Shown here piece by piece: positions 1-7,774 of a DNA stretch of 64,000 nucleotides; the stretch's first letter is position 1, and each line of letters starts with the position of its first letter. Below the pieces are notes generated by a model, which did no database searches, was not told the DNA's origin, and saw only the letters and a program-made list of their open reading frames with translations. Source of the DNA: Rossellomorea vietnamensis (GTDB lineage Bacteria > Bacillota > Bacilli > Bacillales > Bacillaceae_B); assembly GCF_025398035.1 (NCBI RefSeq), contig NZ_CP104558.1, positions 1,674,001-1,738,000 of the forward strand. The letters run 5' to 3'. Made by a program: the position numbers and the translations under genes.

Positions 1-2
1 CT

Positions 3-650
3 GGCTTACTAAAAGAAGGATATCAGTCCGGAGACTCTTTCACGTACCAAGGGAAAACATGGATCATTAAGGGTTTTACAAAAAAACGTTTCAGCTACGG
101 CCATACCCCGGCCATGTTCACCTCGATGGAAACGTGGAAAGATCTCCATGGAGATGATCTTACGTATCAGGCACTCCTTTTCACCAATAAGGGTGGAGTG
201 GACATTCCTTCCAAACTGGAAGCAGCACCAAAAGAGGATATTCTGTCAAACGTACCGGGTTATTCGGCGGAACAGGGCTCTTTAAAGATGATGGTCATCT
301 TTCTGCTCATCATTTCGGCGGTTGTCCTGGCAACGTTCTTCTATGTCATGACCTTGCAAAAGCTTCATCAATACGGTGTACTGAAAGCGATCGGAGCAAA
401 GGCAGGCATTCTTCTACGAGCCCTGTTTCTTCAGATATCCATTCTTGCCGCACTTGGGATCCTGGCAGGCAATACCCTTACGTACGGATTGACACAACTC
501 ATTCCAGGAGGCGTCCCGTTTGAATTATCCTCTGGCATGATCCTGTTAAACAGCGGATTGATTTTGGTCATGGCATGGATCGGTTCACTCCTGTCCTTTA
601 GGAGCATTATGAAAGTAGACCCATTAGAAGCAATCGGAGGGGTGAAATAA
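3..650 (+). CDS. ABC transporter permease, FtsX/MacB type, HrtB-like (5' partial)
   Basis: The frame is open from the left edge, so only the last 215 residues are present. The fragment shows the end of an extracytoplasmic domain and then three hydrophobic segments (encoded near 288-357, 410-480 and 535-600), the usual C-terminal half of an FtsX-type permease. The stop lies 1 nt before the ATPase gene, so the pair is translationally coupled. Order and size resemble HrtB-HrtA heme exporters. That is inference: substrate and N-terminus cannot be seen. Confidence 0.8.
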   Translation, partial: GLLKEGYQSGDSFTYQGKTWIIKGFTKKRFSYGHTPAMFTSMETWKDLHGDDLTYQALLFTNKGGVDIPSKLEAAPKEDILSNVPGYSAEQGSLKMMVIFLLIISAVVLATFFYVMTLQKLHQYGVLKAIGAKAGILLRALFLQISILAALGILAGNTLTYGLTQLIPGGVPFELSSGMILLNSGLILVMAWIGSLLSFRSIMKVDPLEAIGGVK

Positions 651-651
651 G

Positions 652-1305
652 ATGACATCCATTTTAGAATTAAACGGAGTTACGAAGACATACAAACAGG
701 GACATGAACGTCTCACGGTACTTGATCATATTTGCATGAAAGTCAATAGTGGGGAGTTCGGTGCGATACTTGGTCCGTCCGGTTCGGGGAAAAGCACTCT
801 CCTTTCCATCATCGGGGCGTTGACCAGCCCCACAAGTGGTGAGGTGACTCTAAACGGAAGGAATGTTCATGACATGACCGGAAAAGAACAAACGGCTCTT
901 CGCCTGAAGGAAATCGGCTTCATCTTCCAACAATCGAACCTGGTTCCTTTCTTAACAGTGGAAGAACAACTGTTACTCGTAGGGAAGCTTACCAAGCATA
1001 AGGACCACCTGCAGGAACGGGCATTGGAATTATTGTCTCACCTTGGACTTAAAGAACGGAAAGCTCATTATCCTGAACAACTCTCCGGAGGCGAACAGCA
1101 ACGGGTCGCCATCGCCCGTGCCCTCATGAATGAACCGAAGCTGATCCTTGCCGATGAACCCACAGCAAGCCTTGACCGGGAACGGGGAAAATCCGTTGTG
1201 GAATTATTGGTAAAAGAAACGAAGGAAAGGAATATCGCCACCATCATGGTCACCCATGATGAGTCGATGATCGGGGAGTGTGATTGGGTTTATCGGATGG
1301 GATAG
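652..1305 (+). CDS. ABC transporter ATP-binding protein, HrtA-like
   Basis: This 217-residue ATPase has every ABC motif: Walker [10 protein letters not shown] (41-49), Q-loop (IFQQ, 91-94), signature LSGGEQ (144-149), Walker B LILADE (164-169) and the H-loop histidine (202). It belongs to the MacB/LolD/HrtA class that energises FtsX permeases for export or for extracting substrates from the membrane. The ribosome-binding site GGAGGGG lies inside the end of the permease gene. A terminator follows directly, so the two genes close the operon. Heme specificity is a guess from gene order. Confidence 0.88.
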   Translation: MTSILELNGVTKTYKQGHERLTVLDHICMKVNSGEFGAILGPSGSGKSTLLSIIGALTSPTSGEVTLNGRNVHDMTGKEQTALRLKEIGFIFQQSNLVPFLTVEEQLLLVGKLTKHKDHLQERALELLSHLGLKERKAHYPEQLSGGEQQRVAIARALMNEPKLILADEPTASLDRERGKSVVELLVKETKERNIATIMVTHDESMIGECDWVYRMG

Positions 1306-1311
1306 GAAAGA

Positions 1312-1345
1312 AGCGTGCCCGGTAAGAACCAGGCACGCTTTTTTT
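1312..1345 (+). terminator. Rho-independent terminator of the hrtBA-like operon
   Basis: An 8-bp perfect stem, AGCGTGCC with GGCACGCT, is followed by a run of T, seven nt after the ATPase stop. Confidence 0.85.
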
Positions 1346-1355
1346 ATGTTGCGAA

Positions 1356-1381
1356 ACCTATCCATCACAAGGTGGATAGGT
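1356..1381. repeat. Left copy of a 26-bp direct repeat flanking the IS
   Basis: Identical to 2905-2930. Each copy is a hairpin with arms ACCTATCCA and TGGATAGGT around an 8-nt loop. The pre-insertion sequence, with A's before the left copy and T's after the right one, looks like a bidirectional terminator, so the repeat is read as a target-site duplication of a terminator. Confidence 0.75.
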
Positions 1382-1382
1382 C

Positions 1383-1431
1383 AGCTTGTAGACAAAGTCT
1401 AAGAATTAGACCAAGTCTACAAGCTTTTTTT
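1383..1431 (+). terminator. Terminator-like hairpin inside the left IS end
   Basis: The arms AGCTTGTAGAC (1383-1393) and GTCTACAAGCT (1415-1425) are perfectly complementary and are followed by a T run. Its place between the IS border and the transposase suggests it blocks read-through from outside promoters. A possible -10 box, TATAAT (1433-1438), follows it. Confidence 0.65.
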
Positions 1432-1470
1432 GTATAATAGAAAGGAATAAAGCTTTTGTGGGGGATAAAA

Positions 1471-2826
1471 ATGTTATCAAAACACACTAAAGAAGGAAGA
1501 AATCAAATTGAAATGGTTGCGCTAGATGAACTTGTTCCTGAGGATCATCTAGTTAGGAAAGTTGAACAAGCGATTGATTTTGAATTTATTTATGACTTAG
1601 TAGAAGATAAATATTGTTTAGACAATGGGCGGCCTGGTATTGATCCCGTTGTTCTCATTAAAATGGTCTTTACCCAATACCTCTTTGGCATACGCTCCAT
1701 GCGTCAAACCATCAAAGAAATCGAAACCAACGTTGCTTATCGATGGTTTATTGGGTATTCGTTCAAAGAGAAAATCCCTCACTTTTCAACCTTCGGTAAA
1801 AACTACGTTAGGCGCTTCCACGATACGGATCTCTTTGAACAAATTTTCTACCGCATTTTGAAAGAAGCGATGACCAAAGGATTGGTGGATCCATCCGTTG
1901 CGTTTATAGATTCTACTCATGTAAAAGCGAATGCGAATAAGAAGAAATTCGAAAAGAAAATAGCCCGAGTCGAAACTAGAACGTATCAGGATCAGCTGGA
2001 TAAAGAGATCAACATTGACCGAGAGGAACACGGAAAAAAGCCCTTCCCCCCACAGAATAAAGAAGAGTCAAAAGAAATAAAGGTCAGCACGACAGACCCT
2101 GAAAGTGGGTATTACGTAAAAGATGAGCGCGAAAAGCTGTTTGCGTATTCTTTTCATACGGCAAGCGACTCCCGGGGTTTTATCTTAGGATCTCTTGTCA
2201 CGGGAGGAAATGTTCACGATAGTCGGATGTTGGACAAGCTCGTCACTCAAGTCACGGATAAAGTCGGTAAGCCCAGTTCTGTCGCTGTTGATGCAGGATA
2301 TAAAACACCCCACATCGCTAAATTCCTCATGGACCAAGAAATCAGACCCGTTATGCCTTATACACGGCCGAGAACGAAAGACGGATATCTTAGGAAATAC
2401 GAATACGTTTACGATGAATATTTTGACTCCTATCTTTGTCCCGAAGGACAAATTTTACCTTACCGTACTACCACAAGAGACGGGTACAAACAATACGCTT
2501 CAAATCCTTTGGAATGTAAAGACTGTCCTCTGTTAGAACGTTGTACACAAAGTAAGAATCACACCAAGATGATTCATCGACATGTGTGGCAGGATTACAT
2601 AGATGAAGTAGAACATTTGAGACATACAGAACTTAATAAAACTCTATATGCGAAACGCAAAGAAACGATCGAACGGGTCTTTGCGGACGCAAAAGAAAAG
2701 CATGGCATGCGTTGGACGACCTTAAGAGGTCTTAAAAAAGTTTCAATGCAGGCGATGCTTACATTCGCTGCCATGAATCTTAAGAAGTTGGCAAACTGGA
2801 CATGGCGAGGGCCATGTCCAGCCTAG
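1471..2826 (+). CDS. IS1182 family transposase (DDE)
   Basis: This 451-residue transposase has an N-terminal InsH/DUF772-type DNA-binding region (about 1-115), a DDE catalytic core and a cysteine-bearing insert near CKDCPLLERC. Likely catalytic residues lie in FIDSTHVKANA, VAVDAGY and RKETIERVFADAKEKHG. ATG 1471 is chosen because GTGGGGG sits just upstream; the longer frame from TTG 1456 would bury that site. No frameshift or internal stop is seen, so the element may still be active. Confidence 0.9.
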   Translation: MLSKHTKEGRNQIEMVALDELVPEDHLVRKVEQAIDFEFIYDLVEDKYCLDNGRPGIDPVVLIKMVFTQYLFGIRSMRQTIKEIETNVAYRWFIGYSFKEKIPHFSTFGKNYVRRFHDTDLFEQIFYRILKEAMTKGLVDPSVAFIDSTHVKANANKKKFEKKIARVETRTYQDQLDKEINIDREEHGKKPFPPQNKEESKEIKVSTTDPESGYYVKDEREKLFAYSFHTASDSRGFILGSLVTGGNVHDSRMLDKLVTQVTDKVGKPSSVAVDAGYKTPHIAKFLMDQEIRPVMPYTRPRTKDGYLRKYEYVYDEYFDSYLCPEGQILPYRTTTRDGYKQYASNPLECKDCPLLERCTQSKNHTKMIHRHVWQDYIDEVEHLRHTELNKTLYAKRKETIERVFADAKEKHGMRWTTLRGLKKVSMQAMLTFAAMNLKKLANWTWRGPCPA

Positions 2827-2856
2827 AAACAGGAGAAAAATCTTTTAAAATATCAG

Positions 2857-2892
2857 AAAACCCCACCTTCGGTTAAAGTGAAGGTGGGGTTT
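2857..2892 (+). terminator. Terminator of the IS transposase
   Basis: A long stem, AAACCCCACCTTC with GAAGGTGGGGTTT, lies between the transposase stop and the right inverted repeat. Confidence 0.75.
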
Positions 2893-2904
2893 GTCTACAG
2901 TCTG

Positions 2905-2930
2905 ACCTATCCATCACAAGGTGGATAGGT
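2905..2930. repeat. Right copy of the 26-bp direct repeat, followed by a T tract
   Basis: Identical to 1356-1381 and directly followed by six T's, so this copy still looks like a working terminator hairpin. It lies 47 nt from the 3' end of the convergent EamA gene. Confidence 0.75.
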
Positions 2931-2976
2931 TTTTTAGATTTGTAAAATGAAACTTTCAACCGTATATATACTTCAT

Positions 2977-3843
2977 TCATGCTGCTTGTTTTTTACCGGC
3001 TTCATTATTTTTCAAGAACATATACAATGATGCTCCGAAAATCACAATGTACCCAATGATGCTGTATACGTCAGGAATCTGTCCGAACAGGAAGATGCTA
3101 ATAAGAGCAGAGTATACAACCGTCGAATAGAAGAAGATTGAAATCTCTCTCGCCGGCGCAAACTTGTACGCAATCGTGATCCCGAACTGACCGACTGTCG
3201 CAAAGACACCTGCGGATAACAGGTAGACCCACTGTTTAGCGGTCATCGGTTCATAAAATCCGATGACAAACGGCAACAGCACGACGGTCGTAAAGAAGGA
3301 AAAGTAAAAGACGACTGTGTAAAACTTCTCCCTGCTCCCGAGCACCCGGAGGACCGTGTACGCACCTGCTGCAAAAATAGCGGAAAACACCCCTGCAACG
3401 TATGGGATGACATCAAAAGAAAAAGCCGGTTTAATGATGAACAATGTCCCGATGAACGCAATGATGATCGCCACCACCTGAAAGACGCGCGTCCGTTCCT
3501 TCAAGAATAGAGCCGAAAAAATGATGGTCAAAAACGGGCTCAGCTTGTTCAGCATATCGGCATCGGACAGCACAAGATGATCGATCGCATAAAAGAAGAG
3601 CACGATCCCGACAGCCCCTAAGCTCGAACGCAGTAAAAGAAGTTTTTGATTTTCTTTTTTTCCGAATAGTCGTTCCTTATGGTACCGGACAAAACCGAAT
3701 GCAATGAATGCAGAAACGATATTCCGGAAGAAGGTTTTCTGGATCGTCGGCACATCCCCCGATAACTTGACAAATGCAGCCATCAAGGAGAAACCAAACG
3801 CTGATAATAATAATAGTAATATGCCTTTATTTCGATTTGACAT
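2977..3843 (-). CDS. EamA/DMT family transporter
   Basis: This 288-residue protein is almost entirely hydrophobic, with about ten predicted membrane segments in two EamA halves, the usual architecture and length of drug/metabolite transporters such as RhaT, YdcZ and RarD relatives. It probably exports or imports a small metabolite; the substrate cannot be read from the sequence. The start at 3843 is chosen because GGAGG lies seven nt upstream. The longer frame from 3873 starts at TTG without a ribosome-binding site. It is convergent with the IS and likely monocistronic. Confidence 0.85.
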   Translation of the reverse strand: MSNRNKGILLLLLSAFGFSLMAAFVKLSGDVPTIQKTFFRNIVSAFIAFGFVRYHKERLFGKKENQKLLLLRSSLGAVGIVLFFYAIDHLVLSDADMLNKLSPFLTIIFSALFLKERTRVFQVVAIIIAFIGTLFIIKPAFSFDVIPYVAGVFSAIFAAGAYTVLRVLGSREKFYTVVFYFSFFTTVVLLPFVIGFYEPMTAKQWVYLLSAGVFATVGQFGITIAYKFAPAREISIFFYSTVVYSALISIFLFGQIPDVYSIIGYIVIFGASLYMFLKNNEAGKKQAA

Positions 3844-4090
3844 TATATCCTCCATTGATGAACAATTTAGCAACTAAATCAGTGTATCAAAAAAAGGAGG
3901 CAAAGAAAAAAATCCGAACCACCACCTGTTATTTCCCTGAAAAAGGAATGTCTTTTGAACTAGACGGGTATAGGTAAAAACAGGATGCACACTCTCTGTA
4001 TAGGAAATTTCTCCTCACTTATACGGTCAATGAAACGTACAGGGTCTTCATCCGTAGATACATACCATGAAAATATCAGAGGTGACCAGT

Positions 4091-4903
4091 TTGACAGTAA
4101 TCGATGTACTACAGGAGAGAATTTCTAAATATGCAGTGGAAGATCATCAGGATGTTTCAGAAAATATTGTCCATCATTTAGATGATCGGATCATTCAACT
4201 CCTCAAGAAGGACAACGGGTCACATGCCCGTATTATCATTCACACATCCAGGGGGATGACCGTTACGACGGACAAAGGGGAGTTTGAGGCATTTAAAGAA
4301 AGAGAACAGCAATATAAGAGATTGGATACCATCTGTTCGGTGTTCTTTAGGAAAAAGGCGAAAGACAAAGATCGACAGGCATTCCTTGATTTTCTTGATC
4401 TCTTTGCAGTCCCCAGCCGTTCACAGAGCGACATGCTTTCCTGCTATAACGTTCTGAACGAACTGAAAACGTATGACGAGGAATCAACCCAGCACAATAA
4501 AGTCCTTTACAGGAACTTCATGAATGAGGAGGTGGACAAAACAACCATTCTTGGAGTCATGAAACAGTTGCATGAATGTTTCACGGTATTCCGTCAATTG
4601 GCCAAAATGCCTTCAGCTCAAATCAAAAAACTGATCTCGCCTGCAAAAGTCCTCTATTTCGCTGTCCTTACATGGAAGATGATGAAATGGAAGGTGTATA
4701 ACTTCTGGCATGACTATTATTTTTATTTGTTCAGCAAATGGGAATCCAATCCTGACAGATTTGAAGAAATGTATGAAATCATTTCTCCGCCTCACGAGGT
4801 GACATATACAGGTGATGAAGGGGCTCCCATCCAGAATGAAACCATCTCGATTACAAATAGAGACCTTTATATCGAAAGTCCAGAAGAAAGGAATGAAGCA
4901 TGA
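4091..4903 (+). CDS. Hypothetical protein, first gene of an unknown two-gene operon
   Basis: I do not recognise the family. From TTG 4091 it has about 270 residues. The N-terminal part is mixed and charged; a tryptophan- and tyrosine-rich, partly hydrophobic stretch near residues 195-225 could touch the membrane; the tail is acidic. GAGGTGA six nt before TTG 4091 supports that start, whereas the in-frame ATG at 4067 has no visible ribosome-binding site. The stop overlaps the next gene by 4 nt, so the two products are probably made together and may act in one complex. Confidence 0.65.
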   Translation: MTVIDVLQERISKYAVEDHQDVSENIVHHLDDRIIQLLKKDNGSHARIIIHTSRGMTVTTDKGEFEAFKEREQQYKRLDTICSVFFRKKAKDKDRQAFLDFLDLFAVPSRSQSDMLSCYNVLNELKTYDEESTQHNKVLYRNFMNEEVDKTTILGVMKQLHECFTVFRQLAKMPSAQIKKLISPAKVLYFAVLTWKMMKWKVYNFWHDYYFYLFSKWESNPDRFEEMYEIISPPHEVTYTGDEGAPIQNETISITNRDLYIESPEERNEA

Positions 4904-5703
4904 TGGCATTCCTGATCATCCCCATTGCCACCATACCGTTTCTCATCTATATGTTTGCCCTGATGGACCATCACAGGCATTACAGGGTGCTCTTGCGATA
5001 CGCTTTAATCAGTGCTGGAATTTGGGCGGTAATCTTTTCCGTGACCGTGATCGTAAACCTTCATTACTTGGAGGAATATGGCTTCCCCCTCCTTCCAACC
5101 GGATCGGAAATCAAGATCATGTTGATGGTTTGCGGATTATTATTGGGAATAATTATGTTGATCGTCATCCTGATGGGATTCTTTTCACGAACACCATTTT
5201 TGCAATCAATCCTGCAGAGCTCTCCCATTTTCATTGTCATAAGCCTTTTATGCCTGACCATGATGATGATTTTCATTTTCGTCCTGCCCGTCGCAGAAAA
5301 GTCCACCTACGCTACGGCCATGAAACGTGCGGATAAGGCTTTAAGCGATATGGATTCTCAAACCGATCAGCCGATCGGGATGACGCTTTCGTTGTCCCAG
5401 CAGATATGCTACTCAAACTCCTCATCCTGCAGGGGATCCGATTATTCCAACCTCGTATTCATGAGGAACTTTGAGGACCGTGACCTGCTGGTCCAAGTTC
5501 AGATTGCATTTTATGATTCTTCGGGGAATGTAATGGACACCATTGAAACGGGTACAATGTCCATTGGCGCCAATCAAACGATCCCCTTCCTCCCTCAAAG
5601 TGAAACCACTAGGGACAACAGCCTGTGGAATCGATTTACCATTGATACAGATGAACGTACAGCAAACATTCAATATCGCTACCGGTATAAAGATGCCAAT
5701 TAA
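4900..5703 (+). CDS. Hypothetical membrane protein with extracytoplasmic C-terminal domain
   Basis: A 267-residue protein of no recognised family. Four hydrophobic segments fill roughly residues 1-22, 28-50, 68-90 and 105-132. They are followed by a polar domain of about 130 residues with a CYSNSSSC pair of cysteines that looks extracytoplasmic, with beta-strand-like alternation. It overlaps the preceding gene by ATGA. A strong terminator 1 nt after the stop closes the operon. ATG 4903 is an alternative start. Confidence 0.7.
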   Translation: MMAFLIIPIATIPFLIYMFALMDHHRHYRVLLRYALISAGIWAVIFSVTVIVNLHYLEEYGFPLLPTGSEIKIMLMVCGLLLGIIMLIVILMGFFSRTPFLQSILQSSPIFIVISLLCLTMMMIFIFVLPVAEKSTYATAMKRADKALSDMDSQTDQPIGMTLSLSQQICYSNSSSCRGSDYSNLVFMRNFEDRDLLVQVQIAFYDSSGNVMDTIETGTMSIGANQTIPFLPQSETTRDNSLWNRFTIDTDERTANIQYRYRYKDAN

Positions 5704-5747
5704 AAGAAGAAGCACCTGGATCGATTCAGGTGCTTCTTCTTTTTTTA
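5704..5747. terminator. Bidirectional terminator between convergent genes
   Basis: The stem AGAAGAAGCACCTG with CAGGTGCTTCTTCT is flanked by A's and T's, and serves the operon ending at 5703 and the AraC gene ending at 5757. Confidence 0.85.
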
Positions 5748-5756
5748 AGCATGACC

Positions 5757-6614
5757 TTATTTCTTCATAACGGGAACCCAGACCTCGCACCTGTAATCCT
5801 CGTCATTCGGATTACCCGGAGGATATAATTCAAATTCAGGTGCATCTCCATGCTCATACCCTGTAGACGGGAACCATTCAGAGAAAATCCGTTTCCACAC
5901 ACCCTGGATCGCGTCAGGCATTGGGCCGACCGATTCAAATACTGCCCATGTGGAACCTGGTATCTCCTTAACCTCCAGCGGGGGATGAGTGTCAGACTTC
6001 TTTTCTGCTCCGATAAAATAGGTAAACTCTTCATTCTGATCATCGAACTCCATGCAGATTCCGAGCATTTCATCATGACCCGCAGCCTCGCAAATCTCAC
6101 TGTCCAGGCCGGAAGTATTCACCTCATCCCAAAATGTCGGAATCTCCTTCAAGTTTTGGCCATTATGGGTTGAGACTCTTTTCCCTTTTCCAATCACCTG
6201 AAAGGCTTCTTTTTCAACGATTCTATAATTCATTTCAACTTCCCCTTTTAATTGGATTTGGAAGGAGATACGCGGGAATGCTTTTAAAGGAGTTCCTGAT
6301 TCCCTCACCTGGGATGGAGAAACACCGTGAGCTTTACGAAACGCCTTCGAGAAGGATTCCGGTGTTTCGTATCCATACCTGAAAGCGACATCAATGACCT
6401 TTACATTCGCTTGATTCAGTTCCTGAGCCGCAAGAGTCAGCCTTCTTCTCCGGATGTACTCGGCTACAGTGCAGCCTGTGACTAGTGAAAACAGCCGTTG
6501 AAAGTGAAACTTCGAGTTCAGGAAGAGCCCGGCAAGCTCCTCCATCTTGATATCCCCTTCAAGATTTTCCTCAATATACTGAATGCAGTCATTCATCCTA
6601 TGAAGCATTTCCAT
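5757..6614 (-). CDS. AraC family regulator with GyrI-like effector domain
   Basis: A 285-residue regulator with an AraC/XylS double helix-turn-helix in residues 1-105 (conserved [16 protein letters not shown] and GYETPESFSKAFRKAHGVSP) and a GyrI/BmrR-like ligand-binding domain from about residue 128 to the end. Proteins of this layout usually sense small hydrophobic or cationic compounds. The start at 6614 follows GAGGAG. A paralogue of the same architecture lies at 49516-50382. No adjacent target gene on this strand identifies its regulon. Confidence 0.87.
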   Translation of the reverse strand: MEMLHRMNDCIQYIEENLEGDIKMEELAGLFLNSKFHFQRLFSLVTGCTVAEYIRRRRLTLAAQELNQANVKVIDVAFRYGYETPESFSKAFRKAHGVSPSQVRESGTPLKAFPRISFQIQLKGEVEMNYRIVEKEAFQVIGKGKRVSTHNGQNLKEIPTFWDEVNTSGLDSEICEAAGHDEMLGICMEFDDQNEEFTYFIGAEKKSDTHPPLEVKEIPGSTWAVFESVGPMPDAIQGVWKRIFSEWFPSTGYEHGDAPEFELYPPGNPNDEDYRCEVWVPVMKK

Positions 6615-6786
6615 TTCTGATCTTCTCCTCACTACCCTAATGTACCATTCAACTAATCGGTGCACCTGTCAATTTGTGCACGGTTATGACCGGTTATATT
6701 CTATTCGATAATTATTAGCTCCTATGCTAATACTAATCTTTACCAAGACACTACTTCTACACTCTTTCACCTATTTCCTCTTTTCG

Positions 6787-6840
6787 TTGACACGAAACCA
6801 TATGGTGTTATATCATTAAAACGAAACCAATTGGTGTTAT
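6787..6840 (+). promoter_or_regulatory. Promoter with twin ArsR-type operators
   Basis: A -35 box TTGACA (6787-6792) and -10 box TATCAT (6811-6816) are 18 bp apart. Two 20-bp near-identical blocks, 6792-6811 and 6821-6840, each hold a perfect dyad (ACCATATGGT, then ACCAATTGGT). One lies between the -35 and -10 boxes and the other just past the expected start site, a layout for repression by the ArsR protein encoded in this operon. Confidence 0.75.
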
Positions 6841-6868
6841 TTTCAATCACAGAAAGCAGGCGAGAAAT

Positions 6869-7303
6869 ATGAAATCAAATCAAAGCAATCAACTTCAAGA
6901 TATTACCCAAACCGTCCTCTTCAATGCCCCCATTCAAAAGGTATGGGACACGGTCTCCACTTCAGAAGGCATATCTACATGGTTCATGCCGAATGATTTT
7001 CAACCAGAAGAGGGATACGACTTCCATATCCAGTCCCCTTTCGGCCCGTCTCCCTGTAAGGTATTGGAAGTGGATGCTCCTCATAAGCTGTCCTTTTCCT
7101 GGGATACGGATGGCTGGTTCGTCACATTTCTATTAAAAGAGGTCGGGACACAAACCGAGTTCACGCTGATTCATGGTGGCTGGAAGCATGATGATGCGGT
7201 TGTTTCTAAACCGAACGAAAAAAGCTCCGTTATACGGGAACGTATGGAGAACGGCTGGGTCGGCATAGTGGACCAGCGCCTTCGGAAGGTTGTGGAGGAA
7301 TAA
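6869..7303 (+). CDS. SRPBCC/AHSA1-domain protein
   Basis: A 144-residue protein of the AHSA1 (Aha1/START-like) fold, which forms a helix-grip cavity for hydrophobic ligands. The opening [16 protein letters not shown], the internal WFMPNDF and the C-terminal helix [16 protein letters not shown] are typical. Next to an ArsR repressor such proteins are a recurrent pair in Bacillales, probably for binding or detoxifying a ligand whose identity is unknown. Its stop abuts the GTG start of the regulator. Confidence 0.82.
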   Translation: MKSNQSNQLQDITQTVLFNAPIQKVWDTVSTSEGISTWFMPNDFQPEEGYDFHIQSPFGPSPCKVLEVDAPHKLSFSWDTDGWFVTFLLKEVGTQTEFTLIHGGWKHDDAVVSKPNEKSSVIRERMENGWVGIVDQRLRKVVEE

Positions 7304-7627
7304 GTGTCCGCGGTTAAACATGACGTATTCCAGGCGATCGCAGACCCTACCCGCCGGGAAGTGCTTCGCCTTCTTTCGGAAAAAGAAATGCCGATTTCGG
7401 CTCTGACTTCCCACTTTCCCATGAGCCGGACCGCCATTGCAAAGCATCTTGCCATCCTGACAGAAGCCGAGTTGGTTTCAGGGGAAAAAATCGGCAGAGA
7501 AAAAATCTATCGCCTCCAGCCTGAACCCCTCGCAGAACTAAAGGACTGGTTAGCCTATTACGAACAGTTCTGGAGCAATAAACTGACCAAGCTGAAATAC
7601 GTTTTGGAAAATAATAATGAAGAATAG
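7304..7627 (+). CDS. ArsR family winged-helix repressor
   Basis: A 107-residue repressor with the ArsR/SmtB core: AIADPTRREVLRLL, MSRTAIAKHLAIL as recognition helix and EKIYRLQPEPL as wing. It has no cysteine pair for metal sensing, so it belongs to the non-metal group commonly paired with AHSA1 proteins. GTG start directly after the upstream stop, with GGAGG at 7293-7297. It probably represses the promoter at 6787-6840. Confidence 0.87.
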   Translation: MSAVKHDVFQAIADPTRREVLRLLSEKEMPISALTSHFPMSRTAIAKHLAILTEAELVSGEKIGREKIYRLQPEPLAELKDWLAYYEQFWSNKLTKLKYVLENNNEE

Positions 7628-7631
7628 CGAA

Positions 7632-7665
7632 GAGGGACGTACCTTTAGATTCACGGTCCGTCCCT
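7632..7665. repeat. GGGACGGACC family inverted repeat, short form (diverged)
   Basis: The left arm AGGGACGTACC and right arm GGTCCGTCCCT surround a short loop, 5 nt after the ArsR stop; one arm base differs from the consensus. A T-rich stretch follows, so this copy may terminate transcription. Confidence 0.8.
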
Positions 7666-7774
7666 GTTTATTTTTTACAAATTAGAGATTTGGAACTACG
7701 TCTTCCCCGTCTATTCATCTTCCCCTCTAACATATATATAGATAATGCAGCTTCGCCTTAAGGGGGAGAACGAA

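Larger units (their letters stand above)
1382..2904 (+). mobile_element. Insertion sequence, IS1182-like, 1523 bp, apparently intact
   Basis: The ends are imperfect inverted repeats. The left end begins CAGCTTGTAGACAAA and the right end, reverse complemented, begins CAGACTGTAGACAAA, so 13 of 15 bases match. The element holds one intact DDE transposase, a terminator-like hairpin inside the left end and a strong terminator inside the right end. It is flanked by a 26-bp direct repeat. The transposase has the IS1182 layout, and long variable target duplications are known for that family. Confidence 0.85.

Noticed and set aside
4812..5336. 174-codon frame spanning the junction of the unknown operon
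   Set aside because: It overlaps both coupled genes in another frame and is rich in His and Pro, as shadow frames often are.
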